DNA of 64,000 bases from Roseibacillus sp. (GTDB taxonomy: Bacteria; Verrucomicrobiota; Verrucomicrobiia; Verrucomicrobiales; Akkermansiaceae), in NCBI GenBank assembly GCA_002686085.1, contig NZAC01000001.1, positions 62,001 through 126,000 of the forward strand, written 5' to 3'. The position numbers and the translations under genes were made by a program. Every line of letters begins with the position of its first letter. Within the stretch, counting starts at the first letter, position 1. Below, piece after piece: positions 17,188 to 26,748 of this stretch. The notes beneath the pieces are model-generated. The model had not been told where the DNA came from. It was given only the letters and a program-made list of their open reading frames with translations, and searched no databases.

Positions 17188-19551
17188 ATGGCAGACGAAC
17201 ACTCTCCAAAACCTGATTCCAAGGATCCTCGCAAACCTAGAGAGTCGGGAGGTTTCAACTGGCGTTTTCTGCTCCTTTTCGCGATGGCGTTCGGCCTTCT
17301 TGCAATCGCATTCGGCAACAAAGGAAAAGGGAAGGGCCGTCCGATCTCATTCACCCAGTTCAAAAGAAGTCTAGAGGAAGGGAAAGTCATTCTGGATGAC
17401 ACCCGTTTCAAGCTTGAGGTTGTGACAACCGAGGGGGCGTTCGATGCACAAATTGTAGGCTGGCACCAAAATAACGGTACGTATGACCTTGGGGCTACGG
17501 AGGCGTTCACAATTCGAATCAACCTTGACCTTGATGGCCCAAAACTGACTCGGTTAGTGGGGTCGAAGGTAGAGGCAGTGGGGGCAGACGATCCCGGTGT
17601 GGAGGGAAATATTACTGGTGCACAGGGCACTTATAGTTTTGCCGATTTTGAGGAATGGGCTGCGCCGATGTCATGGGATGCATCAAAGGAGGACGGGGAG
17701 GGAACACTTGGATACAAGGTTCTTGATTTGAAGTTGGTGGCGATACCTGACTCGAGGGATGCGTATCTTATCGGTCAGCGACAGGCTAAAGTCGCCAAGT
17801 CGCTCGGAAATGAGGAAGGAGATGAGAGGCCATGGAAGTTTGTCGTCCCGGTCAACATGATGGCGATGCAGGAGGAACTGAATACTCTCTTTAATGCGGG
17901 GGTGCTCTACCGCAGGGAGAATAACTACATGAAGACCGTCCTTCTTAGTTTTCTTCCGATTCTGATCCTCATAGTTCTACTCTTTCTATTGTTCCGGCAC
18001 CAGATGAAGCAGGCGGGTCGGGGTGCAATGAGCTTTGGGAAATCCAAGGCGAAGATGATGAATATGGACGGGGCAAAGGTTACTTTTAAGGATGTAGCTG
18101 GTATCCAGGAGGCGAAGGAAGAGCTGTGGGAGATTGTCGATTTCCTGAAGGATCCCCGTAAGTTTCAGAAGCTTGGCGGAAATATCCCCAAGGGGGTCCT
18201 GATGGTTGGCCCCCCCGGGACAGGGAAGACCCTTCTTGCAAGAGCGATCGCGGGTGAAGCTAACGTTCCGTTTTTCAGTATCAGCGGATCGGATTTTGTT
18301 GAGATGTTTGTAGGGGTCGGTGCAAGCAGGGTTCGCGACATGTTTGAGCAAGGAAAGAAACACGCTCCGTGTCTTGTTTTTATCGATGAGATTGATGCCG
18401 TAGGTCGTCATCGTGGCCATGGAATGGGAGGCGGCCATGACGAGAGGGAGCAGACTCTAAATGCCCTTTTGGTTGAAATGGACGGCTTTGATACACAGGA
18501 GGGCGTGATAATCATCGCGGCAACTAACCGTCCCGACGTGTTGGATCCTGCACTTCTACGCCCGGGCCGGTTCGACAGGCAGGTGACCGTATCGCTTCCC
18601 GACGTCAAGGGCCGGGAGCAAATTCTAAAGGTGCATGCCAAAAAGATTAAGTTGGCCGCCGGGACAGATTTGGGCACGGTTGCCAGAGGAACACCCGGCT
18701 TCTCGGGCGCTGAGCTTGCCAACATCATCAATGAGTCGGCTCTATTGGCGGCAAGTAAAGATCTGAAGGCAGTCACCGTTGTCGAGCTAGAGGAAGCTCG
18801 CGACAAGGTGCGATGGGGAAGGGAGCGGCGGAGTCTCGCTCTGAGCGAGAAGGAGAAGAAGCTTACTGCTTATCATGAGGCTGGGCATGCCCTCCTCTTG
18901 GCGATGCTTGAGAATACCGATCAGCTCCATAAGGTAACAATCATTCCTAGGGGCCCATATCTCGGTGCGGCTTTCCATCTGCCAGAGGAAGATAAATTCC
19001 AAGTGCACAAGATTGAAGGGCTAGAGCAGCTGATTGTGACGATGGGCGGCAGAGTAGCTGAAGAGATCGTCTTTGGCGATGTGACGAACGGAGCGTCAGG
19101 GGATATCAGGCAGGCAACTAGTCTGGCGAGAAGGATGGTGTGCGAATGGGGGATGAGCGAGGAGCTGGGAATGGTGGAATACGGAGAGGCGCGAGAGGAG
19201 GTTTTTCTTGCCCGGGATATTTCGAAGCCAAAGAACTACTCGGAAGAAACAGCAAAAAAAATCGATGCTGAAATCCGCCGGATTATTGATCGTGCCTACG
19301 CCGATGCGAAGAAGATCCTTACAGAGAACCGTGATAAGCTTGAGCTGATCGCTGAGGCGTTGTTGGAGTTTGAAACGTTGGACGGTGCTCACATTATGGA
19401 CCTCATAGAGCACGGCGAAATGAAGAGCCCTCCACGTTCTCCAAAGCCTCCCGAGTTGCCATCTGAACCTGAGCCAACGGCATCATTGAAGGGCGACGAT
19501 GATCAACAGGAAGAGGACGACGGGCCGTTGCCCGACCCGGTTCCAGCCTGA
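17188..19551 (+). CDS. ftsH: ATP-dependent zinc metalloprotease FtsH
   Basis: Membrane-bound AAA+ protease that degrades misfolded membrane proteins and regulators. It has 787 residues: a first transmembrane helix at about 24-43 ([20 protein letters not shown]), an unusually long periplasmic region (about 45-249, against roughly 70 residues in E. coli FtsH), and a second helix at about 250-268 ([20 protein letters not shown]). The AAA domain has Walker A GPPGTGKT (about 340), Walker [12 protein letters not shown] and the arginine finger region RPGRFDRQV. The peptidase domain has zinc site HEAGH (about 561-565) and the third ligand region [11 protein letters not shown]. The C terminus is an acidic Pro-rich tail. 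An ATG start with no strong ribosome binding site is used. Confidence 0.96.
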   Translation: MADEHSPKPDSKDPRKPRESGGFNWRFLLLFAMAFGLLAIAFGNKGKGKGRPISFTQFKRSLEEGKVILDDTRFKLEVVTTEGAFDAQIVGWHQNNGTYDLGATEAFTIRINLDLDGPKLTRLVGSKVEAVGADDPGVEGNITGAQGTYSFADFEEWAAPMSWDASKEDGEGTLGYKVLDLKLVAIPDSRDAYLIGQRQAKVAKSLGNEEGDERPWKFVVPVNMMAMQEELNTLFNAGVLYRRENNYMKTVLLSFLPILILIVLLFLLFRHQMKQAGRGAMSFGKSKAKMMNMDGAKVTFKDVAGIQEAKEELWEIVDFLKDPRKFQKLGGNIPKGVLMVGPPGTGKTLLARAIAGEANVPFFSISGSDFVEMFVGVGASRVRDMFEQGKKHAPCLVFIDEIDAVGRHRGHGMGGGHDEREQTLNALLVEMDGFDTQEGVIIIAATNRPDVLDPALLRPGRFDRQVTVSLPDVKGREQILKVHAKKIKLAAGTDLGTVARGTPGFSGAELANIINESALLAASKDLKAVTVVELEEARDKVRWGRERRSLALSEKEKKLTAYHEAGHALLLAMLENTDQLHKVTIIPRGPYLGAAFHLPEEDKFQVHKIEGLEQLIVTMGGRVAEEIVFGDVTNGASGDIRQATSLARRMVCEWGMSEELGMVEYGEAREEVFLARDISKPKNYSEETAKKIDAEIRRIIDRAYADAKKILTENRDKLELIAEALLEFETLDGAHIMDLIEHGEMKSPPRSPKPPELPSEPEPTASLKGDDDQQEEDDGPLPDPVPA

Positions 19552-19557
19552 GTATTG

Positions 19558-19577
19558 TCCCGGGCTTTTGCCCTGGA
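19558..19577. terminator. Short hairpin between convergent ftsH and a secreted-protein gene
   Basis: TCC-GGGC pairs with GCCC-GGA around a TTTT loop with one internal mismatch, just after the ftsH stop. It has no long T-run, so it is a weak terminator candidate for either strand. Confidence 0.35.
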
Positions 19578-19587
19578 AGGGCGCCGT

Positions 19588-20664
19588 TCACGGGGTGGAA
19601 AGCCTAATGAATCCTCGCTGGCCCCTCGGGATCCTAATCCTCACGTCTCCGCTTGTTCCTGCCGGAATTGGGTTTCTCCCGGTGCTGATGAAAGCAGGAC
19701 CCAGGGGAGAAAATGGCTGGAGAGGGTCCGAACCCGTTGTGACGAGAAGGGCACTGGCAGTGCCTCCTTTCGGCAGGGAGAGGCTGAAGGCTACCGTGGC
19801 TGCGTTCACTTCACCCGGTTGGAGGAGGTGAGGAAAAGGGTTTTCGGATGCGTTTAGGCCAAGAGCCCACTGGATTCCATTGGATACTCCGTCCTCATTG
19901 GAATCTTCGAGTGGAGTGGCTCCAGAAATTCCATTAGCAGTGGCCCAGAGGGTGAAAGGGTCCTCGGGTGTGATTTCAACAGTTGCTGGACCAGACAACT
20001 TGGCAGCTCCCTCGGCCCTGATGGGGACCTCAACGCCTGCGGCTTCGAATACCTGGTCGACCGCAATGGGGAGCTGCACGTCCACGTTATAGGTTTTGCT
20101 TGTTGGAGTAATGGTCGTTGGGGTGAGGGTGACAAAGCCGGTCCCAAGCCCTGTTCCTCCGACTGGTTCTGTAGTGAAATCAAAATCAAGATTTTCATTA
20201 ATACCGAGGAGGCCGATGCTGATATTGCCACCAAGTGTCCCGCTGCTCACCGTGAAGGTATGCTGGGAAGAGTCGAATGCTCCGGTGGCCGGATCAACAA
20301 TCCCTGGAGGTAACGGGGTGTCGAGAGTGGCGCCAAGGGTGGAGCTCTCAAGGTCGTAGCTTCCAATCAGAAAGGTGCTTCCCGAAAGCTCGACTGCGCT
20401 ACCCTGAACGTCACCGTCAAGTATAGTCATTTCGGAGACCTGATCGGTGACCGGGTCAATCTCCAGGAGAACCTCGATGGATCCGGATAGTCTGGTGGTG
20501 TCCCGGCCCGTGGGTAGAACTGGTGGTTCGAACTCGAGAGTGATCCTATTAAAATCCTGCTCATTGACAGCCGTTAAGGTGGCTGTTGTGGGAATTGCCA
20601 CGAGTGAAGAGGAAGAGCTCAGGACGAGTAGACTGAGCAATGCTCGGCTGGTGACTGGGTTCAT
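19588..20664 (-). CDS. Secreted protein with verrucomicrobial-type C-terminal region
   Basis: 358 residues. A clear signal peptide (SRALLSLLVLSSSSSLVAIP) is followed by beta-rich sequence without recognised catalytic motifs. Around residue 250 it contains ATANGISGATPLEDSNEDGVSNGIQWALGL. This resembles the Asp/Asn-rich 'DxNxDGxxNxxxxxLGx' segment found before the C terminus of many exported proteins of Verrucomicrobiota, where it is followed by a beta-strand domain. No membrane anchor is visible at the C terminus. It is probably an extracellular or periplasmic protein of unknown function, convergent with ftsH. Confidence 0.7.
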   Translation of the reverse strand: MNPVTSRALLSLLVLSSSSSLVAIPTTATLTAVNEQDFNRITLEFEPPVLPTGRDTTRLSGSIEVLLEIDPVTDQVSEMTILDGDVQGSAVELSGSTFLIGSYDLESSTLGATLDTPLPPGIVDPATGAFDSSQHTFTVSSGTLGGNISIGLLGINENLDFDFTTEPVGGTGLGTGFVTLTPTTITPTSKTYNVDVQLPIAVDQVFEAAGVEVPIRAEGAAKLSGPATVEITPEDPFTLWATANGISGATPLEDSNEDGVSNGIQWALGLNASENPFPHLLQPGEVNAATVAFSLSLPKGGTASALLVTTGSDPLQPFSPLGPAFISTGRNPIPAGTSGDVRIRIPRGQRGFIRLSTP

Positions 20665-20725
20665 AGGATTGTCCTACCACAATATGAGGAATGCTGCCAA
20701 TATGGAAGATCATGATCACAGGTGT

Positions 20726-21994
20726 TCAGCCTGGGACGCGCTCCACTTTTCCTCCAAGTTGGAGGAGTTTTTCGTCGATATGCTCGTAGCCCCGATCGAT
20801 ATGATAGAGGCGATTGATTTCGGTCGTTCCCCGGGCCCGGAGAGCAGCCAGCACCAGCGCGGCTGAGGCTCGGAGGTCTGAGGCCATTACTGGCGCAGCA
20901 CTGAGATTCTCAACTCCGCGAATTAGCGCACTTCCACCATCGACTTTGATCTCAGCGCCCATCCGCTTCATCTCCGAGCAGTGCATGAAGCGTTGAGGAA
21001 AGATAGTGTCTTCCACGACTGATATTCCTGGGGTAGTTGCAAACATGGCGGTAAATTGAGCCTGCATATCTGTGGGAAATCCTGGAAATGGAGCGGTGGA
21101 AATATCGCATCCCCGGGGGCTTTCTCCGGGTGTAATATGAACCTCAGTGCCATTAGAGCTGAACTCCACTAAGTGACCAGCCTCTTGGAGAATGGCAGTG
21201 GCTGCCCCGAGGTGGTCGGCTCTAACTCGTTTCAGGGTGACTCCCTGGCCTGCCATCGCGCCTGCAACCATGAAGGTTCCTGCCTCGATTCGGTCGGGGA
21301 TTATGTTGTGCTCAGCTCCTCGCAGGTGTTCGACTCCTTCAACGACAATCCGGCGAGTGCCTGCGCCAGAGATCTTGGCGCCCATCTTCACGAGAAAGTC
21401 AGCAAGGTCTACGACTTCCGGTTCACTCGCCGCAGAGTCAATAACTGTAGTCCCCCGGGCGAGGGCGGCAGCCATCATGAGGTTGTCAGTTCCGAGAACG
21501 GTGGGCCCGTGCTTTCCTCTCATATCGATCTCTGCTCCAACAAGTCCGTCAGGTGCGCTCAGAACGATATCGCCTCCTTCCATCTCGACGGCAGCGCCGA
21601 GGCCCTGCATGGCTTTAATATGAAGATCGACAGGTCGGTCCCCTATGATACAGCCACCGGGTAGCGATATCTTTGCTCTGCCAACCCGGGCGAGAAGGGG
21701 ACCCATCACGCAGATGGAGGCCCGCATTTTCCTGACCAGGTCGTAAGGGGCTTCGGGAGATATGGTTGACGGTTCGATCCTTACGGTTCCGCTTGAGCGC
21801 TCCACTTCCGCGCCCAGTGCACGGAGAATCTGCAGCATGTAGTTGGTGTCGGAAACATCCGGAACCCTCCGTATTATTGAGGCCTGATCCGAGAGAAGAG
21901 TGGCCGCAAGGATAGGGAGGGATGCATTCTTTGATCCCGAGATATTGATGGAGCCCTGTAAAGTGCTGTTGCCGTGGACGAGAAGTTTATCCAT
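20726..21994 (-). CDS. murA: UDP-N-acetylglucosamine 1-carboxyvinyltransferase
   Basis: First committed step of peptidoglycan synthesis: transfers enolpyruvate from PEP to UDP-GlcNAc. The 422-residue enzyme has the substrate-binding [11 protein letters not shown] near the N terminus (K22, N23). The catalytic loop [15 protein letters not shown] has its cysteine at residue 115, the same number as in E. coli. Presence of Cys rather than Asp at this position predicts fosfomycin sensitivity of the enzyme. Also visible are [14 protein letters not shown] and [12 protein letters not shown]. Its start is 26 bases after the prmC stop on the same strand, so prfA-prmC-murA may be one operon. Confidence 0.97.
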   Translation of the reverse strand: MDKLLVHGNSTLQGSINISGSKNASLPILAATLLSDQASIIRRVPDVSDTNYMLQILRALGAEVERSSGTVRIEPSTISPEAPYDLVRKMRASICVMGPLLARVGRAKISLPGGCIIGDRPVDLHIKAMQGLGAAVEMEGGDIVLSAPDGLVGAEIDMRGKHGPTVLGTDNLMMAAALARGTTVIDSAASEPEVVDLADFLVKMGAKISGAGTRRIVVEGVEHLRGAEHNIIPDRIEAGTFMVAGAMAGQGVTLKRVRADHLGAATAILQEAGHLVEFSSNGTEVHITPGESPRGCDISTAPFPGFPTDMQAQFTAMFATTPGISVVEDTIFPQRFMHCSEMKRMGAEIKVDGGSALIRGVENLSAAPVMASDLRASAALVLAALRARGTTEINRLYHIDRGYEHIDEKLLQLGGKVERVPG

Positions 21995-22020
21995 TGAAAG
22001 AGGGAGTGATATTCGACCCG

Positions 22021-22860
22021 TCAGGGTGCTTGAGCAAAGATAAAGCGTGGATTTCCAGAGAGATCATATTTGAGGAGGACAGGGTCGAGTCCCGCCGATT
22101 GAGCGAGAGCAACGACCTCGGGTCCCTGACTAGATCCGATTTCGAGTGCCACCCAGCCGCCGGGCTGAAGGTGGCCTCTGATTGTGGGAATGAAACGTCT
22201 GAGAATTTCCAGACCATCATGTCCTCCGAAGAGGGCAGTAGCTGGGTCATGGGCGACTTCCTGCGACAGGGTCTCTTTTTCGCCTTCCGGTATGTAAGGG
22301 AGGTTAGCTACGATGAGATGGTAAGATCCGACGACTCCCTCCAAAAGATCGGTTTCAATGCAGTTGACCGGGAGAGCATGTCGATCAGCATTTTCTTTTG
22401 CCAAAGCCAAGGCGGCCGATGAAATGTCTGTTAATACTGTATTGGCACAGCGTTCCCCGAGCGAAAGACCGAGTGTGATACCAAGCACACCGCTTCCTGT
22501 GCCGACATCGAGAACCTCTAATTGATCATTTAACTCCAGTTGAAGAGTCAGTTCGACCATTTCTTCTGTTTCTGGCCTGGGAATAAGAGCGCGTTTGTCA
22601 CAGAGGAACTCTCTTCCTGCGAATTCTACGGTTCCTAGGATGTGCTGGAGAGGTTCGCCCTCGCCTCGCCGTTTCAGCAGGCCCCGTAATGGAGCGAGTT
22701 CCTGCTCGGTCATCGGGCGATCAAAGTTCGAGTAAAGCTCTATTCTGCTACAGGACAACTGTTGAGCGAGAAGCCATTCCATGTTGCGTCTGGAACCTTC
22801 TACGCCTCTCTCCCGTAAATAAGAGGCGCCACGTTCGAGGCATTCCAGGACGGTCTTCAT
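22021..22860 (-). CDS. prmC: Release factor glutamine methyltransferase (PrmC/HemK-like)
   Basis: SAM-dependent enzyme that N5-methylates the glutamine of the GGQ loop in release factors. It has 279 residues, with an N-terminal helical release-factor-binding domain and a Rossmann methyltransferase domain carrying LDVGTGSGVLGITL (SAM-binding motif I), preceded by the family sequence LIPRPETEEMVE. The catalytic motif, usually NPPY, reads NLPY here (VANLPYIPEG). The ATG at 22858-22860 is chosen because the family starts at MKTVLECL; the open frame extends 37 codons further into the end of prfA. It follows prfA by 22 bases, the classic substrate-modifier gene pair. Confidence 0.92.
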   Translation of the reverse strand: MKTVLECLERGASYLRERGVEGSRRNMEWLLAQQLSCSRIELYSNFDRPMTEQELAPLRGLLKRRGEGEPLQHILGTVEFAGREFLCDKRALIPRPETEEMVELTLQLELNDQLEVLDVGTGSGVLGITLGLSLGERCANTVLTDISSAALALAKENADRHALPVNCIETDLLEGVVGSYHLIVANLPYIPEGEKETLSQEVAHDPATALFGGHDGLEILRRFIPTIRGHLQPGGWVALEIGSSQGPEVVALAQSAGLDPVLLKYDLSGNPRFIFAQAP

Positions 22861-22882
22861 CGGGCTGAACCTCGGGCCAAAA

Positions 22883-23965
22883 TTAGTCCGAACTGATTCC
22901 GGATTCCGCAAGCCTCTGAGCCATTTCGGTCTTCTGCAATTCCTCCGTGAATTCGTGGACTTCCCCGGCAAGAATTCCCTCCAAATTATGAGAGGTGTGA
23001 TTGATCCGATGGTCTGTCACTCGCGATTGCGGGAAGTTATAAGTACGAATCTTCTCCGAGCGGTCGCCGGATCCGATTAGAGCTCGGCGCTGAGCGGAGT
23101 ATTTTTCCTGCTCTTCGCGTTGCTTGGCTTCAAAAAGTTTGGAGCGGAGAATCTCAAGTGCCTTTTCCTTATTCTGGCCCTGACTTCTGCCGTCCTGGCA
23201 CTTGACCTGGATGCCAGAGGGTAAGTGAGTGACCTGTACGGCTGAATCAGTTGTGTTGACATGTTGTCCCCCGGGGCCCCCGGACCGGGTAGCCTGAATA
23301 TGCAGCTCGTCTGGCTTAAGTTCGATGTCGACCTCCTGAGCTTCCGGCATGACAGCGACGGTGACGGTAGATGTGTGGATTCGTCCCTGGGTTTCGGTTG
23401 CTGGGACACGTTGCACCCGGTGGACACCGCTTTCATATTTCATACGACGGAAGACTTCTTCACCGCTCACTTTGAGTACGACCTCCTTGAAGCCGCCTAC
23501 CTCTGAAGGGCTGCTTTCGAGGTGTTCACATTTCCAATTGCAGCTGTCGGCATAGCGCTCGTACATCCGCATTACCTCACCGGCAAAAAGCGAGGCCTCA
23601 TCACCCCCGGCACCTGCCCGGATTTCTACCAGAGCATTGCGTTCCTCTGTTGGATCCTGAGGGAGCAGCGAATACTGGAGCTTTTCTCGAAGGAGAGGGA
23701 GGGAGGACTCAAGATCTGGAATTTCCTCGCCTGCCATCGCGGCGATTTCCTCATCGTCATCTTTTGCAAGCTCCCTGTTTTCCTCGAGGTTTCTACAAGT
23801 AGATTCGTAGCTATCCCAGAGGAGCATCAGTTTCTGAAGGCTTCGATGCTCCCGCATGACGTCAGCGGCAGAAGCTTGATCGTTAAAGAATTCTGGTTGA
23901 GAAATACGCTCCTCCAATTCCGCCAACCTCTCCCGGCGTTGTTCTATGAGACCGGCAAATTCCAT
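22883..23965 (-). CDS. prfA: Peptide chain release factor 1
   Basis: Recognises UAA and UAG stop codons and triggers peptide release. It has 360 residues. The peptide-anticodon region shows RVPATETQGRIHTS, with the PAT tripeptide that distinguishes RF1 from RF2 (SPF). The peptidyl-tRNA hydrolysis loop is SGGPGGQHVNTTDSAV with the universal GGQ. Other family sequences are EIRAGAGGDEASLFAGEV and KIRTYNFPQSRVTDHR. RF1 does not read UGA; this matters because an in-frame UGA in this window (33645-33647) is proposed to be read as selenocysteine in competition with RF2. Confidence 0.97.
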   Translation of the reverse strand: MEFAGLIEQRRERLAELEERISQPEFFNDQASAADVMREHRSLQKLMLLWDSYESTCRNLEENRELAKDDDEEIAAMAGEEIPDLESSLPLLREKLQYSLLPQDPTEERNALVEIRAGAGGDEASLFAGEVMRMYERYADSCNWKCEHLESSPSEVGGFKEVVLKVSGEEVFRRMKYESGVHRVQRVPATETQGRIHTSTVTVAVMPEAQEVDIELKPDELHIQATRSGGPGGQHVNTTDSAVQVTHLPSGIQVKCQDGRSQGQNKEKALEILRSKLFEAKQREEQEKYSAQRRALIGSGDRSEKIRTYNFPQSRVTDHRINHTSHNLEGILAGEVHEFTEELQKTEMAQRLAESGISSD

Positions 23966-24086
23966 AATTTCTCCAAGGCCAATTTCTCGATCGTTAGGGG
24001 TAGAGTCAAGTGGCTTGGTTAGCTTTCATGTTTATTAGTTGAAAAGCCGGCCGGTTACACCTATTTAACGGCCGCCGAGAGGTAAA

Positions 24087-24161
24087 AGCCCCGTAGTGTA
24101 ATTGGTAACACACCTGATTTTGGTTCAGTATTTCTTGGTTCGAGTCCAGGCGGGGCTGCCA
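24087..24161 (+). tRNA. tRNA-Gln (anticodon UUG)
   Basis: A complete cloverleaf can be folded. The acceptor stem AGCCCCG/CGGGGCT has 7 bp. The D arm is GTGT/ACAC with loop AATTGGTA. The anticodon arm CCTGA/TCAGT (outermost pair mismatched) has a 7-base loop TTTTGGT placing anticodon TTG at 24120-24122. The T arm is CTTGG/CCAGG with loop TTCGAGT. Discriminator G is followed by an encoded CCA. The presence of gatC and gatA at 56-58 kb suggests that glutamine may reach this tRNA by transamidation of mischarged Glu-tRNA(Gln), but a GlnRS elsewhere cannot be excluded. Confidence 0.93.
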
Positions 24162-24239
24162 CTCTTGGTCAAATCGCTGAGGGCGGTGGGTTATTTGGCT
24201 TTGCTGTGAAGTAGCGAGGTTTTGGTGGTGAGACTCGTT

Positions 24240-24830
24240 CTACAGAAGGGCGGGGCGGCGTTTGGTGGGAAGGTCCCGGTAATATTCAGGGGGGCAATCA
24301 AAATTCGTCTGAACGAAGTCATCCCAGGCCCTGAGGGTTTGATGCGATAGAAGGGATTGGATTTCCTCTTCGCAATCACCGCAAAGGCATAGCGGATATG
24401 GATCATAAATCATGGTGTCGCCGAGCAGGATTCCGCCTAGCGAGAAGCTTTTGGTTTTGTTGCGGGGAGTGTCACAGGCGGCGCAGTGCCGAATCCAGGG
24501 TTCTATAACGTTTATAGGCGACAAAAACTGAGAACGCTCATTGAGCCGCACTCTTTCGGTAAAGAAGGTCGCCAGGGCTTGTTGTGACTCGTCCGAGAAT
24601 TCTTGAGCCATGTTGGACCGGCAATGTTCACAGATAGCGTATTCGAAGATGCACTCATCACCTTTAAAGCTTTTGGCGACAAGGAAAGGAAGATCTGGGT
24701 CCTCTTTGAGAGAGAGTCCGCAGCTAATACAGTCCTCAAAAGGTTTGCCGGTTTCCGATGAATGAAAATAGGATTGGGAGTTGGAGTCCAAGGGATGAAG
24801 GTGACTTTGGATTGCTCTATTCCAATTCAA
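24240..24830 (-). CDS. Hypothetical protein with four cysteine knuckles (probable zinc-binding)
   Basis: 196 residues, no recognised family. Cysteine pairs occur as C34-x2-C37 (CISCG), C67-x2-C70 (CEHC), C116-x2-C119 (CAAC) and C150-x2-C153 (CGDC, with an extra C148). This spacing suggests two zinc ribbons. There is no signal peptide or membrane segment. The ATG overlaps the 3' end of thiD by 14 bases, so translation of the two is probably coupled. Function unknown; a link to thiamine metabolism is suggested only by position. Confidence 0.7.
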   Translation of the reverse strand: MNWNRAIQSHLHPLDSNSQSYFHSSETGKPFEDCISCGLSLKEDPDLPFLVAKSFKGDECIFEYAICEHCRSNMAQEFSDESQQALATFFTERVRLNERSQFLSPINVIEPWIRHCAACDTPRNKTKSFSLGGILLGDTMIYDPYPLCLCGDCEEEIQSLLSHQTLRAWDDFVQTNFDCPPEYYRDLPTKRRPALL

Positions 24831-25665
24831 TACCTCCGAAAAAATTGGCTGATTTTGGAGGTAGTTGGTTGAGGACGTGGATTTCTTGTGATCTCTCTTC
24901 CAGAGGCCAATGATATGATGTTGTAAGGATGTGGGTCATCAGTGCCTGAGCCATCGGGATGGCCTTCTCCAAGTCGTAGCCGAGTGCAAGCAAGCCCGTT
25001 ATTGCAGCTGAATGAGTACATCCTGTGCCATGTGAGCTGGGGAGATCGATCCAAGGGTGAGTAAATTCTCGGGTTGTGCCACGGCTGTAAAAGGTATCAG
25101 TGAGGAGGCCTTCAGTTACACTGTGTCCACCAGTGAGAAGGACGGAAATGCCAAGGGAGCTGGATAATTCCTTGGCGATCTCGTTTGGGCATGGCCTTTC
25201 CGAATCGAGATCATGATTCTGCCTGAGTAGGCGGAGGGCCTCAGGGAGGTTTGGGGTGGTCACTAGAGCTAGCGGCAAGAGTTCTGTCATGTAAGCTTCG
25301 ACGGCCGCTGGAGAACCAAAGTCCGCTCCTGAGGACGCAGAGAGCACAGGATCTATCACCAAGGGGATTTTTGTCCCAGTGAGAGCAGCAGCCACTGCCG
25401 AAATATGAGAGGAGCTGCCAAGAAGTCCGGTTTTTATTGCGGCGATCGGATAGCTTTCGAGAAGAACCTGAATCTGTTCTGTCAATGTCTCTGGTGAAAC
25501 TTCCTGATAACTATGAACCTTGAAGGGGGTCTGCACTACGATGGTGCTGATTGCAGTAAGGCCGTGTAAGCCAAGCAGAGAAAAGGTCTTCAAGTCGGCT
25601 TGAATCCCTGCGCCTGCACAACAGTCAGAGCCGGCGATTGTGAGTGTTACCACTGGCGGTGACAT
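24817..25665 (-). CDS. thiD: Hydroxymethylpyrimidine/phosphomethylpyrimidine kinase
   Basis: Phosphorylates HMP to HMP-P and then HMP-PP, the pyrimidine half of thiamine. The 282-residue ribokinase-fold protein begins TIAGSDCCAGAGIQADLKTFS. Next comes LHGLTAISTIVVQTP, then AIKTGLLGS and IDPVLSASSG, and the anion-hole/catalytic region LPSSHGTGCTHSAAITGLLALG. No TPP riboswitch could be recognised in the 80 bases upstream. thiG (31030) is the other thiamine gene in the window. Confidence 0.94.
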   Translation of the reverse strand: MSPPVVTLTIAGSDCCAGAGIQADLKTFSLLGLHGLTAISTIVVQTPFKVHSYQEVSPETLTEQIQVLLESYPIAAIKTGLLGSSSHISAVAAALTGTKIPLVIDPVLSASSGADFGSPAAVEAYMTELLPLALVTTPNLPEALRLLRQNHDLDSERPCPNEIAKELSSSLGISVLLTGGHSVTEGLLTDTFYSRGTTREFTHPWIDLPSSHGTGCTHSAAITGLLALGYDLEKAIPMAQALMTHILTTSYHWPLEERSQEIHVLNQLPPKSANFFGGIELE

Positions 25666-25746
25666 CTTAGGCCAATTAATCCCTCATTTGTAGAAGAGGC
25701 AAGCTTGTCCTTGGCATGAGGGTTCTTAGCCCTACGGTTCTGCTCG

Positions 25747-26136
25747 GTGCACCCACATTTCGAAGAACTTGATAGATTGAGCGTAGAGGTAGACGACGTC
25801 ATTTACATGCCCAGTCTGGATCATCCTGAGGATCGGCCTCACCCTTTTGTCTACTTCATCAAAATTTGTAATCAGTCCCCTGAGCGTGTCAGTATTCAGG
25901 GACGTAAGTGGGTTATAAGAGAAAATGATTCCGAGGAAGTCCTAGTGGTGGAGGGCGATGGAGTAGTAGGGCAGACCCCGGACCTCGGTCCGGGAGAGGA
26001 GTTTTCCTACAATAGTTATCATGTGACACGCTCGAGTGGCTACGCTGAGGGAGCCTTTTTCGGGACAACCGAGAGCGGACGAACTATTTTCGTTCGGATT
26101 CCGCGGTTCAACCTTAGTATTCCGGAGTGGGCCTGA
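25747..26136 (+). CDS. apaG: ApaG domain protein
   Basis: A 129-residue beta-sandwich protein matching the ApaG/DUF525 family: FVYFIKICNQSPERVSIQGRKWVI, VEGDGVVGQTPDLGPGEEFSYNSY and the ending GRTIFVRIPRFNL. ApaG proteins bind nucleotides or metal ions in some species, but their general role is poorly defined. The 3' end overlaps the 3' end of the convergent cyclo-ligase gene by 23 bases. The codon at 25747 is an ATG only by the assumed reading GTG/ATG equivalence; it is in fact GTG. Confidence 0.85.
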   Translation: MHPHFEELDRLSVEVDDVIYMPSLDHPEDRPHPFVYFIKICNQSPERVSIQGRKWVIRENDSEEVLVVEGDGVVGQTPDLGPGEEFSYNSYHVTRSSGYAEGAFFGTTESGRTIFVRIPRFNLSIPEWA

Positions 26137-26704
26137 TGGCGCCGGGAGTTGCAATATGTGTCATTGAGATATCGTGATCTTCAACCGGCAGATCGTCATA
26201 GAGCTGCAGGTCAAAAGCGACTCCCATCCGGAAGGCTTTTCCGTTGAGAAGTGGCAGGGTGGTGTCGTAATAGGCCTTCCCACGTCCCAGCCGAGCACCG
26301 GCAAGGGTGAATCCTACTCCTGGGCAGAGACAGAGGTCGATTTCATGTGGGCTGACAGGGGGGTGAATCTCCGGGACAGGCTCGGGTATGTTGAATCTTC
26401 CATGCCTCAATTCGGATGGGTGTTGAACTATGTGGAAGCTAAGAACGGAGCCTGAAACCAATGGGTATGCAAAGCGATGTTGGCCTAGCAGTGAGAGATG
26501 AAGGGCAGAAAGGTCTACTTCGGTTTCTATGGCCGCATAGGTCGCAATGGTTCCGATTCCTTCATTCTGTGATATCCAGCTGATTAACTTGTCGCATAAT
26601 TGAGAGTTCCAAACGCGACGTAGATCCCTATCGGTAGAGGCAAGCGATCGCCGTATTTTGATTCGGAGTTCCTGCTTCTCCGGGGTGCTGGGGTTATTTG
26701 CCAC
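26114..26704 (-). CDS. 5-formyltetrahydrofolate cyclo-ligase family protein
   Basis: Converts 5-formyl-THF to 5,10-methenyl-THF with ATP, salvaging a folate storage form. The 196 residues show the N-terminal KQELRIKIRRSLAS and IATYAAIETEVDLSAL. The nucleotide/substrate motif near the C terminus is LCPGVGFTLAGARLGRGKAYYDT, with the conserved RLGRGKxYYD; it ends MTHIATPGAIRPTPEY. Convergent with, and overlapping, the apaG-like gene. Confidence 0.92.
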   Translation of the reverse strand: MANNPSTPEKQELRIKIRRSLASTDRDLRRVWNSQLCDKLISWISQNEGIGTIATYAAIETEVDLSALHLSLLGQHRFAYPLVSGSVLSFHIVQHPSELRHGRFNIPEPVPEIHPPVSPHEIDLCLCPGVGFTLAGARLGRGKAYYDTTLPLLNGKAFRMGVAFDLQLYDDLPVEDHDISMTHIATPGAIRPTPEY

Positions 26705-26748
26705 TTGCGAAAAAGATCGTGTGGGCGAATTATGTCTTCATCCAAACG

